Shown here: positions 1 through 11,905 of the stretch, piece by piece
How the letters are laid out: every line of letters starts with the position of its first letter
Position numbering within the stretch: position 1 is the first letter of the stretch
DNA from: Toxorhynchites rutilus septentrionalis
Lineage: Eukaryota; Arthropoda; Insecta; Diptera; Culicidae
Direction of reading: 5' to 3'
DNA length: 64,000 nt
Assembly: GCF_029784135.1 (NCBI RefSeq)
Contig: NC_073746.1
Span: forward strand, 150,261,556 to 150,325,555
Translations under genes and position numbers: made by a program
Notes under the pieces: generated by a model
Database searches by the model: none
What the model was told of the DNA's origin: nothing
Seen by the model: the letters and a program-made list of their open reading frames with translations, nothing else

Positions 1-86
1 TCAAATTGCATCACGGAAAAAACGCTGTAGAAATTCGCCCAGTAGACCGATCCTTTTGAAAATTTTAGACAGTAAAATAAAAACTA

Positions 87-1122
87 TTAAACAACTTTTG
101 GCATTTTCTTTTTATTCATACTTCGAGCCCAAGCCTTCCTCTTTACCCCGTCCATAAGGTTCTGTACAACGTCAGGTTGTAGTTTTTTTTGAACAGAAAT
201 CCATTTTCTCTTGAAGTCCGCCTCCGATTTGACAACTTTTCTTCCGTTCTTCCGGAGGGCCTGCTTCATAATCGCCCAATATTTCTCTATTGGGCGAAGC
301 TCCGGCGCGTTGGGCGGGTTCATTTCCTTTGGCACGAAGGTGACCCCGTTGGCTTCGTACCACTCCAACACGTCCTTTGAATAGTGGCACGAAGCGAGAT
401 CCGGCCAGAAGATGGTCGGGCCCTCGTGCTGCTTCAATAGTGGTAGTAAGCGCTTCTGTAGGCACTCCTTAAGGTAAACCTGCCCGTTTACCGTGCCGGT
501 CATCACGAAGGGGGCGCTCCGGCTTTCCGCAAGAGCAGATCGCTTGCCACACCATGTACTTTTTGGCAAACTTGGATAGTTTCTGCTTGCGAATCTCCTC
601 CGGAACGCTGAATTTGTCCTCTGCGGAGAAAAACAACAGGCCCGGCAGCTGACGAAAGTCCGCTTTGACGTAGGTTTCGTCGTCCATTACCAGGCAATGC
701 GGCTTCGTCAGCATTTCGGTGTACAGCTTCCGGGCTCCCGTCTTCCCCACCATGTTTTGCCTTTCGTCGCGGTTAGGAGCCTTCTGAACCTTGTATGTAC
801 GCAGGCCCTCCCGCTGCTTGGTCCGCTGGACGAATGAACTTGACAAATTGAGCTTATTTGCGACATCCCGGACCGAACTTCTCGGATCACGTCTAAACTG
901 CTTAACTACGCGCTTGTGATCTTTTTCACTGACGGAGCATCCATTTTTGCCGTTCTTCATCTTCCGGTCGATGGTTAGGTTCTCGAAGTATCGTTTTAGT
1001 ACTCTGCTGACCGTGGATTGGACGATTCCCAGCATCTTACCGATGTCCCGATGTGACAACTCCGGATTCTCGAAATGAGTGCGCAGGATTAATTCACGAC
1101 GCTCTTTTTCGTTCGACGACAT
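87..1122 (-). pseudogene. DD37E transposase, broken by one frameshift
   Basis: Transposase that binds the element ends and cuts them in the nucleus. It starts at the ATG at 1120-1122 (MSSNEKERRELI). The first 110 residues carry two helix-turn-helix segments (SHRDIGKMLGIVQSTVSRVL and SVRDVANKLNLSSSFVQRT). The first catalytic Asp is in LVMDDETYVKADF, the second in FWPDLASCHY and the Glu in PELRPIEKYW, with 37 residues between the last two. The frame runs from 1122 to about 520, then shifts. Copy B reads ccgcttt where this copy reads ccggcttt, so one inserted G near 520 is the likely cause. The C-terminal half continues in another frame from 569 to 87. Without a frameshift correction this copy cannot make an active enzyme. 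Confidence 0.88.
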
Positions 1123-1225
1123 TTTTTCAAATTTACGAAAAATTGACAGTGAAGCATGGCCAACGTGATCTATGCACTCTTATCTGATTATAAGCGAAAG
1201 CTGAAGATATAATTCCTAAAAATTA

Positions 1226-1274
1226 AATTTCTACAGCGTTTTTTCCGTGATGCAATTTGATGTGACACACCCTT
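1226..1274. repeat. Right terminal inverted repeat of DD37E copy A
   Basis: The terminal repeat is about 49 bases and ends in GACACACCCTT immediately before a TA target copy. Its inner 35 bases are the exact reverse complement of positions 1-35. Confidence 0.9.
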
Positions 1275-1276
1275 TA

Positions 1277-3120
1277 GTACCCTGCAACAATTTTGTTTAC
1301 TGATTAATATATTTAATCAGTAATAAGCTCTTTTGAACCAGTAATGATAATAAAATTCAATAATTTGTATACGTAATTCGGGTGCACGTCTGTCCATGAT
1401 TAAATAGCAAGACAAACTGAGCATTATTTATTCGAAACATGTCATGAATCATGTGTCATCTGTCAGGGAATTGTGGAAAAAAAAAATCCAGAAAAATCAC
1501 CCTATACAATGATTTACCAGCGTTTAATTAAAGTTTTTCGTTGTCCAGAGTAACGCGATTACTGACTTTGTATGTATATTATTTCAAAAGAGAGTCTCTT
1601 TGGAGGTTATATATTTGAATGAAGAATAACTGTATTATGCTTTATTGCTCAATTCACAGTTCTTGCTTGACACAATGTATGTTGGCAATCTCAAGTACTA
1701 GATTCAACTCTGAATGTATAGAAATTTAAGCCGACACATTTACCTCGGCAGAGAAAATCGCAGCCTCTTCATACACTCTCAAACCTTGTCTCGTATTAAG
1801 CGGCAAAAATACAACCCCCTAAGTCGAATAAATTATTCATCAACATTAAATGGACACCAATAACCCAATCGCAATAAACAAGGCGTTAACTAATTGCTAC
1901 AATTTATTGGACTGTTCGATCGGTGGTAAACGATCTGTTGAAACGAACATCGGCAAAAGAATAAGACACCGAGCCTTCGCTGTATCATAATGTTTAACAG
2001 CAATTATATTTATGTTTACCCATCTTCGTTTTTCGCGAGTGTTTTCCGAAGTCAGACTGCATAGTGTGCATTTGATAGTCCTTCTTTTGGCTCAGTACGC
2101 ACTTTTAACACTGTATTCATATTGGCAATTCGTAAGCCAATACCAGTGGCGTTGGAAATAGAGGCTCATCTCAGCTAAATACACTCCTGAAATGGACAAA
2201 TTTCTCCTCACGCACGCGATCATTCCCACGATCAGTTGAAGTTGGGGGGGGGGGGGGGGGCGGTTGCCCTCCAGCAGCGAATTATTACACAGCCACGTGA
2301 TGCGTCAGCTTGGAATCCAATTAGCGACATGACCTGCCAGAGAGGAGGATGCAATCGGATTTGCCTTATTAATGTGTATGCAAGACTCATAAGCAAACTC
2401 ACGCGCCAGACTGTGTGGTATTTTGGCACCCCGCGGCGTCATCCTATAATGAATAGATCAAACCTGACAGACTGTGTAATGTGCATTCATGGTTTGACTT
2501 TCGAAATGTAGGTTAAACTTAACAATTCAATTTTGCCGCACGCCTATGAACCCTACCCGTTGATCAGTGGGGAGGTTACCGGAGGGCTCTGAAAGGTTTT
2601 ATGGATGAAATGACAGGTGAAAGCCCAAGGGCTCCATTGGCGACAAATCCCACACACGAGTCGGTAGAGATAGGCAAAATCCACACAATCTTTTGTTTGC
2701 CGATGCTTTCAGAAGCACCGCAAACAAAATGTGTTCATAATCTACAGAAGAGTGGCATTTTGTACCTTTTTTTAACACCCTAAGGAAATGATGTATCTCC
2801 TCCCAAGGAGCGGAGAGATTTACTTTTCCTTGATTTCATGATGTGTGATTATGACTATTGCGACTTTTGTGCTGTACCCCGGAAGAACAGAAATGGGCTA
2901 GTGATTAGAGAATCGTTGGGTAACATCAAAAACCGGGTTTGCTGCCATCAATTATTCAACAGCAATTTGTATAAACGTGTTCGTGCTAGAGATTTCAATC
3001 GTTATATAATGTGTACCAATTAATTTTGTATTTAACGAATTCATTAATGGTATGGATTCGCCGTTCATTTTGGTATCATAAAAATTATGTTAATTTACAT
3101 AAGTTTCAATTTTGTTACAG
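1277..3120. other. Intergenic or intronic DNA with no recognised gene
   Basis: AT-rich sequence without a convincing reading frame on either strand. The only distinctive item is the G tract at 2244-2260. The short open frames at 2236-2511 and 2838-3023 lack recognisable motifs and look fortuitous. Confidence 0.6.
2244..2260. repeat. 17-base homopolymeric G tract
   Basis: Seventeen consecutive G bases in otherwise AT-rich DNA. Such a tract could form a G-quadruplex. Its true length is uncertain because homopolymers are error-prone in assemblies. Confidence 0.95.
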
Positions 3121-3501
3121 AAAATTTAAAAATTTATTGAAATTTGCTCGTCCGAAAAATTCGTTTTACGATGTATGGGCTCCACACAATTTGGTTCGTT
3201 TTAAAGCAAACATAACGGGTGCGAAGAATGGATTATTCACGACAAGGTTGAGCGAGAAACAAATTGGAATAAACGAAAGGAACCAATATTAGCTATCCGG
3301 TGTCTACCCGAAGAAAGTCATGATCTGAATCTGGTGGGATTGAAAAGGAAAGCTTTTACCAAGCAACCAGTCTATAAATTTCAATTCCAAGTATTGCACA
3401 CATTGGACGAATCCAAGGCGGCGTTCCAAGAAAAACTCTTTGATAAGCCGGCAAAAATTATTGGAGTTTGTCTGGGATGTGCTTCTTCATCAAACTCTTG
3501 A
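3121..3501 (+). pseudogene. Unrecognised coding-like segment with a splice-acceptor-like start and one frameshift
   Basis: A pyrimidine-rich run ending in tttgttacag at 3120 looks like an intron acceptor. From 3121 one frame reads coherent, lysine- and arginine-rich protein (KFARPKNSFYDVWAPHNLVR). Near 3218 it passes into the next frame, which stays open from 3220 to the TGA at 3499-3501 (93 codons, beginning CEEWIIHDKVERETNWNKRK). This frame contains CLPEESHDLNLVGLKRKAF and KIIGVCLGCASSSNS. Amino-acid composition is protein-like in both parts, unlike the surrounding AT-rich frames. The family is not recognised. It may be the last exon of a decayed gene or a transposon protein relic. A sequencing error at the shift point is also possible. 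Confidence 0.4.
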
Positions 3502-3537
3502 CATATTTCTTTTGTCTCTTTTAATCATTTGTTTGTA

Positions 3538-3650
3538 CAGTAGAACCCTGATTATCCGCGGAATAGTCTGGTAGGGTCATCGCGAATAAATAAAATCTTG
3601 GATAACGCAATAAAGAACTTAAAATAAGATGCAAACACTGTACTAATCGA
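3538..3650 (+). repeat. Fragment of a Tigger/pogo-like MITE (CAGTAGAACCC end)
   Basis: The terminus CAGTAGAACCCTGATTATCC sits directly after a TA at 3536-3537 and matches the ends of the complete copy at 34290-34599. Only one end is present; Helitron monomers begin soon after. Sequence similar to the pogo/Tigger type of inverted repeat suggests the class, but no transposase is present. Confidence 0.6.
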
Positions 3651-3654
3651 CACG

Positions 3655-4694
3655 AGATGATTCTATGGTGGTTAGACACTCCTCCCCCCTCTCTGAAAGG
3701 GGGCTGCCATACAAATGAAACACAAATTTCTGCAAAACTCGAGAGATAATCAAGCAAACGAAACCAAATTTGGCATAAGAAGGTTTCAGGGTGCAATAAA
3801 TGTTTCCTTGGTAGTTAGGTACTCCTCCCCCCTCTCTAAGGGGGGCAAACTAATCAAGAAAATACCAAATTTGGCATGCGAAGATTTTAGGGGACACGAA
3901 ACGTTTCTATGACGAAAAGACACTCCTCCCGTCTCTCTGAGGGGTGGAGGGGGGCTGCCATACAAATGAAGCATTCATTGCCGCATAATTCAAGAACTAA
4001 TCAAGCAAACGGAACTAAATTTGGCATGTGGAGGTTTTATGGGGAAGAAACATTCCTAAGGTGGTTCGACACTCCTCCCTCTCTCTAAGGGGGTTTCCAC
4101 ACAAATGAAACACAAATTTCTGCATAACTCGAGAACTAATCAAGCAAACGAAACCAAATTTGGCATGTGAAGGTTTTAGGATGCAATAAATGTTTCTATG
4201 GTGGTTTGACACACCTCCCCCCTCTTAGGGTGGTCTGTCATATAAATGAAAAACAAATTTCTAAATAACTCGAAAACTAATCAAGCAAATGGATCCAAAT
4301 TTAGCATGTGAACATTTTAGGGTACACGAAACGTTTCTATGGTGAATAGACACACTCTCTCTAAGGGGAGAAGAGGAGAGGGGTCTGTCTTCATTCTTTC
4401 ATATTTTCTGTATCAAACATTTATTCCATATAACGGAGAAACATGTTATTTGCAAGTGGTTGAAAAATCTTGAACGAGAATTGTGTTAGAAAATAATCTG
4501 GTATTATAATGATGAGTTTTGGTAGAAGTACTAGGAATTTTTAAGTAAAAGGTAAATTCAATGGGGTCGATTAGAAGATCAATCAATGAACAGTTCTGCG
4601 ATTGGACTCATGAACTTGCGCTTAGTGTATGTTTGAAGGTATTGATAACAAAAAAACAAATTTTGGGCGGGACGAAGTTTGCCGGGTCAGCTGA
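3655..4694 (+). mobile_element. Helitron-like element, 3' portion with diverged monomers
   Basis: The 3' end at 4660-4694 has the Helitron hallmarks: a short GC-rich hairpin (GGGCGGGACGAAGTTTGCC) followed by GGGTCAGCTGA and a host T, which fits the CTRR-T rule. Upstream, 3655-4390 holds four to five diverged monomers, each with a cacaaatttctgcataactcgag block and a run of CTCCTCCCCCCTC. The 4400-4680 part is the reverse complement of 20950-21280 in the complete copy. No TC-starting 5' end was found, so the element is truncated on the left. No Rep or helicase coding sequence is visible; it is a non-autonomous copy. Confidence 0.75.
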
Positions 4695-5870
4695 TGATGA
4701 CATAAATTTTCTCGCAATTTGCGTTTCTCTGGTACAAAATTCGGCATTTTCAATGAGATAAGAGTATTGATTGTTATTATTTCAAACTACTGAACTGTAC
4801 TAAGTTGAGAAGCTAAAGTTTTATTTTATTTCAAATACTTATGTTGCCAACTTCAACATTATGTCATAAGGAGAGAAATCGCCACATATTGTAAAGCCGT
4901 AACCTGGTAAAAATTGTATATAATTATTTTTTGCAAATCTTGCCGTATAATTAATTTATGCAAAATATATACAAATGTAGTATGTACCGGTGGAACGGAG
5001 GAGCAGACAAGACGTAATATCGTGCAAAAAAGTGTCTTCTGCCTCGTTACAACAAAATTCAATGGATGTGACCGGCGTGAAATTTGTATATTCCTAGTGG
5101 TGTGAGTTGAATTGTAAAAATTCTATGTTTGTCTTAGTGAGTAGCTACGGGGGCCATCCAGAAAGTAGCAGAGGTGTTTGACTAACGTAACATGTGCTAG
5201 AGCGGCCATCTTGGTTTCAAATGATTTTACGCTCAGTAGACATCAAGTTGTGCTAGCTGGAGGCCTATATTACTCACTTAATTTCCCACTGCGATTAGTT
5301 CAAATGTGCTCTGCAATAGAAAATCCCCCCATTTAGCAAGAGTGTAGTCATAGTGATACCAGGACAGGCTGATTAGTCATACACAAATGCTTGTAGAAGA
5401 CGAACAAAAACATACTGCAAGATTGGGTGGAAAACCAGTTAAAGTACAGATCTTAACCTTCAAAATCATGCGTGTTTAAAAGAATTTCATCGGTGACCTT
5501 CTCAGGTTAAGAATACATATATCGTTGATTGGAGGAATACTAAAAAGATTTCTTAGCGACCTTCTCAGATTGCCAAAAATAACCTTGGGCTCCGCGATTG
5601 AATGAAAATTTATAGATCGAGAGTTTTTAATGGAGTTTTTATGACCTTCTCAGGTCAGGAAAAATATCTATGTACTACGCACGATGAATACCGAAATGCA
5701 TGACCGGTCCGATAAGAATGTATATTTTCTTCAAATCTCATTTCGCCGAATAGTTGAGAGTTCACGCTTTCAGAATCACATCACTTACCGCAGTGAATCC
5801 TGATTTTTCTTAACCATTCCCACTAACAACTATCCCTTCCATGATAAACACTAGGGAACCACGCTATAGA
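4695..5870. other. No recognised gene; three GACCTTCTCAGRTT motifs
   Basis: No supportable reading frame. The motif gaccttctcaggt recurs at about 5492, 5560 and 5640 with 65-80 base spacing, suggesting a decayed short tandem repeat. A related tactttctcaggtt occurs near 18100. Confidence 0.5.
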
Positions 5871-5879
5871 GGCGACCCT

Positions 5880-6122
5880 TCTGGTCTTCGGGCGGCGAAT
5901 ATCATACTAACATTCCTTCCCTTCCCCTTATAGTCATAAGGACGGGGCCGGCGACGTTATTGACCATTTAATGCTCGAATCACCGAAAATTGCACAACGA
6001 GAATGATTTGCTAGTCCCAAGCATCATTCTGTGTGTTCTTTTTGCAATTTGGTTGGTTCAGGTCAATCACGAAGAGCAACTACGAATTGTGCAATCTACC
6101 CAAGCTCAAGCTCAAGCTCAAT
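5880..6122 (+). mobile_element. Probable 3' end of a LINE with hexamer tail
   Basis: The stretch ends in a short GCTCAA tandem array (about 6098-6122), a typical tail of non-LTR retrotransposons of the I/LOA type. The preceding GC-rich segment around 5880-5960 (containing GGACGGGGCCGGCG) looks like a transposon 3' untranslated region. No open reading frame of such an element is joined to it here. Classification is by structure only. Confidence 0.45.
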
Positions 6123-6193
6123 ATCTTAACCTTCAAAATCATGTAATGCGTACTGAGATTTAGGCATGTATTAATTTTTCAATATAGTCACTG

Positions 6194-6312
6194 TTATGCC
6201 CATTTCCCCCAACGAGTTACAAGTTTTTCCATACCGTCACTAAAAAATACTTCCAACATTATTCGAATCGCGATTGCTGCCTTCACCGCAACGTCCGAAC
6301 TGTGTTGATTAC
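6194..6312 (-). pseudogene. Short C-terminal relic of a mariner-like transposase
   Basis: The minus strand reads SSDVAVKAAIAIRIMLEVFF followed by SDGMEKLVTRWGKWA and a stop. Mariner transposases commonly end with a segment of the form FFxDGIxKLVxRWxKCI, so this looks like the last 35-40 residues of one. None of the catalytic region is seen, and no inverted repeats were found around it. Confidence 0.5.
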
Positions 6313-6832
6313 CCTTAAGGTCTCTCTTGAATATAGAAAAAAAAAAATCGCAAGACGCAAGGTCGGAACAATACCTAGAATGTGTTACCAGGTTACCTCA
6401 AACAAGACAAACTCGACGTCGGAGGTGTTTCAGAGTCTGTATGTACGAGCAGAATTTACCGTTGCCCCTCGTTCCAGATAAACATTTAATTAAACTCCGC
6501 TGCTTGTTTTGGCAATAATTAAGGATTTTCCAGGTGGGCAGTCACAACATGTTATTACCCATCGATTCACAGTAGACCTATCAACAGTATTGTCACAATG
6601 AACAGCCTCTCACTAGGATTCACTTTCTCAGCAGTTAAAAATTCACGTTGTTTAATTCGCGTTGACGTAGCATCAGTGAATGACGCCATACTTCCACTTC
6701 TCAAAACAAACAGAATGAAAGCAACGCCTTCAAATCGCACAGGTTCCAAACTGAAGGTAAAAGGTGCCACTGTCGCCACCACAACACAATCAATTTTGGA
6801 TTTTTTGTTGTCGTTTTGCGAAAAGTGCTGTA

Positions 6833-7733
6833 GGGGTAGTGGGGGCGAATTGGTCACTGGGGGCAAAGTGGTCACCTGCTTGTTTGGTAGTATAACTATT
6901 GACTACAGATGCCGTATTAATATTCACCTTATGTTTGAAGAATTAAATGACTTTTGAATCACCCTGTACTTCAGTAGAGCTGCCGCATGTCAAAAGATAA
7001 ATAAAAACAGCAATTGCTCTCTCGATTGCAATTCGGCCATAGTTCAGTGCGTATGGTATCTAAGAAATTTCTCGTGAAATTCAGTTTATTCAATCTGATA
7101 TGCTGCACTAATCATCGGTTTGGACGACTGTTCACATATTCTAGAAGAGGTGAACAGGCATTTTTTTAATCTCTGTGATAAATTAGCATATAAATTTCAA
7201 TGATGTTTGAGGGCAAAGTGGTCATAGGAGAATAACGACTTACAATGGTCTGTTCACTAAAGCCGATATACCTTATCACATTCTGCTCTTGAAGAAGTTC
7301 TTTTTGTGCCTCATTATGCGGAACGTTATGTTTTTCTTACTAGGTTTTTGTATGTATGAGAAAATTTAAATTGAGACTCTAGGTGAATAGGCCAGGCTTA
7401 TTTCAAACATGTACCTACTATATCAAAAATGATTTGAACAAATTCTGATGGAAAAACGTATAAATCTATCCTATTTAGCTTGATATGTGCGAGTGACCAC
7501 TTTGCCCCCACTAGGTGACCACTTTACCTCCAAGTAAAAAAACTGTTCGATTTTTCAACTTTTTTCTAATGATAAAAATTTACTGTTTTGAATTTTTATA
7601 GTAAGAGTCGAATGCTGTTTTGAATAACAATGAGTTGTACTATAATATTCGTCGAGAAACGGGAATTGAAGCGGTATGTGGACGCTCGAAGTGAACATTT
7701 TCCTTAGAGTGACCACTATGCCCCCACTTCCCC
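6833..7733. mobile_element. 901-bp MITE with TA target duplication (GGGGWAGTGGGGGC ends)
   Basis: The left end GGGGTAGTGGGGGC and right end GCCCCCACTTCCCC are inverted copies, each flanked by TA (6831-6832 and 7734-7735). The inverted similarity continues through TGGTCAC. The phrase tgaccactttgcccccac recurs inside at about 7211, 7492 and 7515, so subterminal repeats are present, as is common for transposase binding sites. No transposase frame is visible. The open frame at 6598-6957 crosses the left end and is fortuitous. Confidence 0.75.
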
Positions 7734-7739
7734 TATAGT

Positions 7740-8108
7740 ATAATTTGAGGATAATACTGTTGGGAAATATGTTGTCGGGAGCGTTGTAGATGTAATTCTG
7801 CTGAAAGATACTGAAAAACTAATTGGATATTCAATATGTTCAGTGCTTTAGTGTTAGTCTAGATAGTGATTTTATAATTTTCAACGCGGCTTTTAATTGC
7901 TGCGCTACTATGCTAATCATTAGCGTACCGCAGTAAAAGTTTTGCGCAGTTTATTTGCAAGTACTTTTTTAAATGCTTTTATTGGGACAATTCGTAGCTT
8001 GAACCTTATCACATGAATTGGATGTTTGGCCATGTTGATAGTCCTCTTATCGGGAAACATTGGTCAACTGATTAAAGTTTTCCCATGAATAACAAAGATG
8101 AATACATA
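7740..8108. other. No feature recognised
   Basis: AT-rich spacer between two MITEs. No coherent reading frame or repeat was seen. Confidence 0.5.
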
Positions 8109-8487
8109 CAGGGGAACTTCGATATAACGTGCCCTCGTTATAACGTACCCTCGATATAACGCCACTCGATATAACGGACACGTTGTCAAAGTGTAAAGGA
8201 ATAATTTTTCGAATATTTTTATTCTGAAGGAACAATAAATTATCTGTATTTTGATGCTAAAATATAGTGTGTACCTTCAACCAATCCCGAAATATTTGGT
8301 TTTGTGATTCCAGGTTCTAAATGAATCAAGTGTTATTCAACAGTACGAAGAAAAACATGATGAGAAAGGCTGGCTTCGTCTTATAGTTGAATTTATTCAT
8401 TAACCTTACCAAACAGCAACACAATATAGTAATATAAACTACGTTTCTGAGTTCTTTATTATGCTTCGATATAACGTACAATTCGAT
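8109..8487 (+). mobile_element. ATAACG-type MITE, right end missing
   Basis: Begins CAGGGGAACTTCGATATAAC after TA at 8107-8108 and shares the body of the complete copies at 17295-17752 and 57533-57915. Subterminal TCGATATAACG repeats are clear at 8117-8180 and again near 8466. The terminal inverted repeat expected on the right is replaced by unrelated sequence. Confidence 0.75.
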
Positions 8488-9300
8488 ACGATAAAAATCG
8501 ATAAAAATCGACTAACGACAGACATTTCGATTGAGTTGAGTTGTGCATGCTTTTTACGGCATCGAATGTAAGCAATGAATGAAATTGAATGAAAAAATTC
8601 TTATTGCATTGCGCTGCCCGTGGTGATGATTGAAAACATGGACTTATGGGGATTCTCAAACTAACGAATATTTACAACTCCAATTTAAGGGATTTGTAGA
8701 ACTAATTTTATTCTGAAATTTTGATAGTAGATGTAGATAACACTCAAATACTAAAATATTGATGAACGAAACGATCACTTATCCGAATAAAATTGGAAAT
8801 TGTTAAAAGGAAATCTGCTGGAGTATCGAATGATTGGGTTATGAAACTGTTCTAATTACGTAAATTCTTAAGACAGTTATAAATTGTATCCTGATGAATC
8901 GCCTTTGATATCCGAATATAATGTTCGCATCTGGGATCTGGTATGTAAAATCTGAAATCTAGGAATGCAAAATTAGAAATTTAGCATTTGGGAGCTGATC
9001 TGGGGTATAGATATAATAGAATTGTTTTTTTTTCTAGAATTATAGAACTTTATGTTCGAAACAATTTTTGACTTTTGTGTCATTTTGACAGCTGTCAACT
9101 ATTTGGTGCGCTTTATTGGCCGTCGGAAAAAAAATAAAATGATAAAAACTACCAGGTTTTCAGTTATAGGCAACCTCCATTGTTACAAAAAGTGATCAAA
9201 ATTTAATATAGGTTTTTTTTTCATTTAAAGTTATATGCCTCTAAAAACATAATATAGAAAAATATGATATTACTTTGTCGTTTAGGCTGTGGGATTTTTC
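8488..9300. other. No gene recognised
   Basis: AT-rich sequence with scattered short frames lacking motifs. Nothing supportable. Confidence 0.5.
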
Positions 9301-9365
9301 GTAAAAATCTCTTTTACAATTTTTCGTCAAAGAAATTTCTTCCGACTTGCACTGTGGTGCAATCT
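9300..9365 (+). mobile_element. SINE body fragment
   Basis: The block tttttcgtcaaagaaatttc followed by ttccgacttgcactgtgg is almost identical to the body of the tRNA-like SINE at 48164-48445. The tRNA-like head with boxes A and B is absent. Confidence 0.6.
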
Positions 9366-10445
9366 CAACCAAAAACTCTTAAGAATGGCGCATGTATTAT
9401 TACACATTATCATTGTTTTTATATAATTGTCATAAAGATGCGATACAAAATTTCCTTTAATTTGGCTGTTTGTTTTGGTATGTATACATTTTTGTTTTTC
9501 TTTTCGCGCTTTTTATCTTACTTTCAATTTTTTAAGCCATGAAATGATATACGGCTCATTTGCTCTGCCAAATCCTCTATATTTGTATTACAGATATTAA
9601 TAACATTCCAACAATCAATATTTTTCATGTAATCCAGAATTGAATTTTTTCATGTAATTCAGATGTTGAACAGAATACATTACCAATCCGAAACAATTCT
9701 GCTGCGATCCAAACGCACCGGTTTCTCGTGAGCATCTCAGCCAGTACTTCACAGGACAGAATTCCACCACCAATATTTTGTTTGTGAACCACAAGAGCGC
9801 CTCCCAGTGTCAATATTTATGTTTTTCAAAACAATATGCCGTGTATTTTCACAAGGAAAGAGAGAAGCTGCGCATAAGCACACACAACCGAATGCATAAC
9901 TCGAGCATCCCATCGGCGGCATCGCGACTTCATCAACCCGCACTTAGTACATGCGCAGTTTTGTTTACACATTTGCACTGTTGTTTGTTGCTTCGCGCAG
10001 GGAAAAGCTAAAACGAAGTCAGCCGAAGGGTCACGGTTAGACCCCGCAAACACAAAGCTTTCCACGGGTGGCGGAAACATAAACAAAATACGCCGTCAGT
10101 GTTTATGGATGCAACCAGCCGATGAAGAATCCCAAAAATTAGACCGAACGTAGGTGAATCGGCACGGTCATTGTTTGGTTAACTGTTGTTTCTGTGATCT
10201 TTGAACAGCGAGCAGAACACCAACTGAAGTTAGAATCGGGTGTTTTCGTGGTTTGAAGATTAATTGGGTCTTTGTTTGCAAACATTTTATTTTCTTAAAT
10301 GAAGCATATAGAATATTCGAGGGGTTTGAAATAGGATATCCCAAATATACCTATATTTTTACACAGAGAACCAAACAAATCTTCGAAAACACAGCATTAT
10401 ATTTGTCATAGCTTGAAAATATTAGCCTGGGAGTCAATATGGGAA
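9366..10445. other. No gene recognised
   Basis: Contains overlapping short frames on both strands (about 9620-10090) with moderately higher GC, but none shows a recognisable motif or splice structure. It may be unique regulatory or intronic DNA. Confidence 0.45.
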
Positions 10446-10520
10446 TTAATTTATGGCATCGCGATTAAAATAAGTCAAGCGATAACTTCCTAACTCATTT
10501 CAATCGCGATGTCATTTATT
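10446..10520. repeat. Short imperfect inverted repeat
   Basis: The arm around 10447-10470 (atggcatcgcgattaaaat) is mirrored by 10497-10520 (atttcaatcgcgatgtcat). The arms are about 23 bases, separated by about 25. No termini or target duplication were recognised. Confidence 0.6.
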
Positions 10521-10971
10521 ACTCTGTGATGGGTTCTTACAAAGTGAATTCCGATTGGATATATCACTGGCCATAAAAATCACTAAAGTCCCCTCCGCAT
10601 TCCTACTCGGTGTAGAAACATGAATTAAAGGAAGAACCTTCGTTAAGTAGTGGGAGATACACATAAAAATTACAATTTGACAGTTCACTCGGAGGGATAG
10701 GAATCAAAGCGTAGCGTCGCCAGCGAATTCGGCATCGTGGTCCATTATATTCAATCTCTCTGGTTGGGAATAATAAATGAGTGTGTTGACATGCATTCAA
10801 GTTGATTCCCCCTTGATCATCAGATCTCTCCGACCACAGTAGACCGCAGGCAGGCAGCAGCAGTAGTATCAAGTTCGGTCGAATGCTCTTGAAAGGGAGA
10901 TCACTGATACTTCAAGCATCATTAGCTTTTGTGGGGAACGTGAAAGCGAAAATGTGATATGCTTGCGCCGA

Positions 10972-10990
10972 TGCTGCTGCTGCTGCTGCT
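10972..10990. repeat. GCT trinucleotide microsatellite
   Basis: About six tandem GCT units in sequence without a convincing frame. The flanking 10603-11152 frames carry no protein motif. Confidence 0.85.
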
Positions 10991-11390
10991 TGTTATGCTT
11001 TCTTCCATTGTCGTGTGTCCAGTGTTGCTTCGTTTGACACTCCCACGATTGCGCTGAGATCTGTTAGATAGAGTAAATAACATCTGTAACTGATCCGATA
11101 TTATCTTGATTTCGCGTTGGAATCGTAATGCTGACAATAATATACGAAACATGCGGACATTCAGTGTTACTGATCAGAGATGTTAAATATATGATTTTGA
11201 TATCTATTAAAATTTACAGGATACAATTCGACAGATTGTAGAGCTTCTCCAGTGGAAGACAAGAGAAACACTAGTAATTTAGTTTGTGTCAATTAGTATG
11301 GTCAAAAATCAAAACAAGCCTTATAGTCATTTTTTCGGATAGGTATAATGGAAAAAAAGTTAGTTATGATGAAAACTACTATTTGCATTA

Positions 11391-11905
11391 AAGACTTATG
11401 TATTATACGTAATCGCAAAAGTGTCTTAAGCACCAAATTAATAGTGTATAGTATATTAATAGTGACGTAAAATTAAATTGTTCTCTGGAATGCTTCTCGT
11501 GTTTAGATAAAAGGCTAATAACACACAATCTTTTATATCTCATCCGACGAGACAGTGACCTAAACACCACCGTGGTGATTTTTTTAATACATTTTTTCGT
11601 CTAAGTTGCTAATGCTTGATTTTTAACAATTAAATACATTTTACTCTAGGGCAATGTTTGATTCATATATTCTTACTCTTTGCATAAAAGATTAATGCTT
11701 TATACGATTTTGTTTGCATAAAAGACTAACGTTTTGTACATAATTGCGAAGGTATTTTAAACGCCAAATTAATAATGTTATGAAGAAATAAAATGCTTTC
11801 CGGAATATTTCTCCTGTTTGGATAATACACAAATAATATAATCTTTTATTTTTCATCCGATGGCAAAGTTACACAAACGCCGCTGTGGTGATTTTTCAAT
11901 TTTTT
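11391..11905 (+). repeat. Diverged tandem duplication, unit about 310 bp
   Basis: The segment 11391-11590 is repeated at 11700-11905 with many substitutions. Shared landmarks, in order, are ttgcattaaagact, caccaaattaata, gaatgcttctcgtgttt, atcttttat and caccgtggtgattttt. Both copies are AT-rich and non-coding. It is an old local duplication or two diverged copies of one interspersed repeat. Confidence 0.7.

Larger units (their letters stand above)
1..1274 (-). mobile_element. ITmD37E-type Tc1/mariner element, copy A
   Basis: A DNA transposon that moves by cut-and-paste and duplicates a TA target. The window opens inside its left terminal repeat. Positions 1-35 are an exact inverted match to 1226-1260, and the right terminus runs on to 1274, followed by TA at 1275-1276. 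Comparison with copy B at 42612-45554 shows that about 14 terminal bases are cut off by the window edge. The transposase lies on the minus strand. The 37-residue spacing between the second Asp and the Glu places it in the DD37E group described from mosquitoes. Perfect repeat ends and high identity to copy B suggest fairly recent activity. Confidence 0.9.

Noticed and set aside
3521..4212. Short frames within the Helitron monomer arrays (also at 21375-22631 and 49951-50268)
   Set aside because: The open frames recur with the monomer and contain stops at diverged positions; no protein family is evident.
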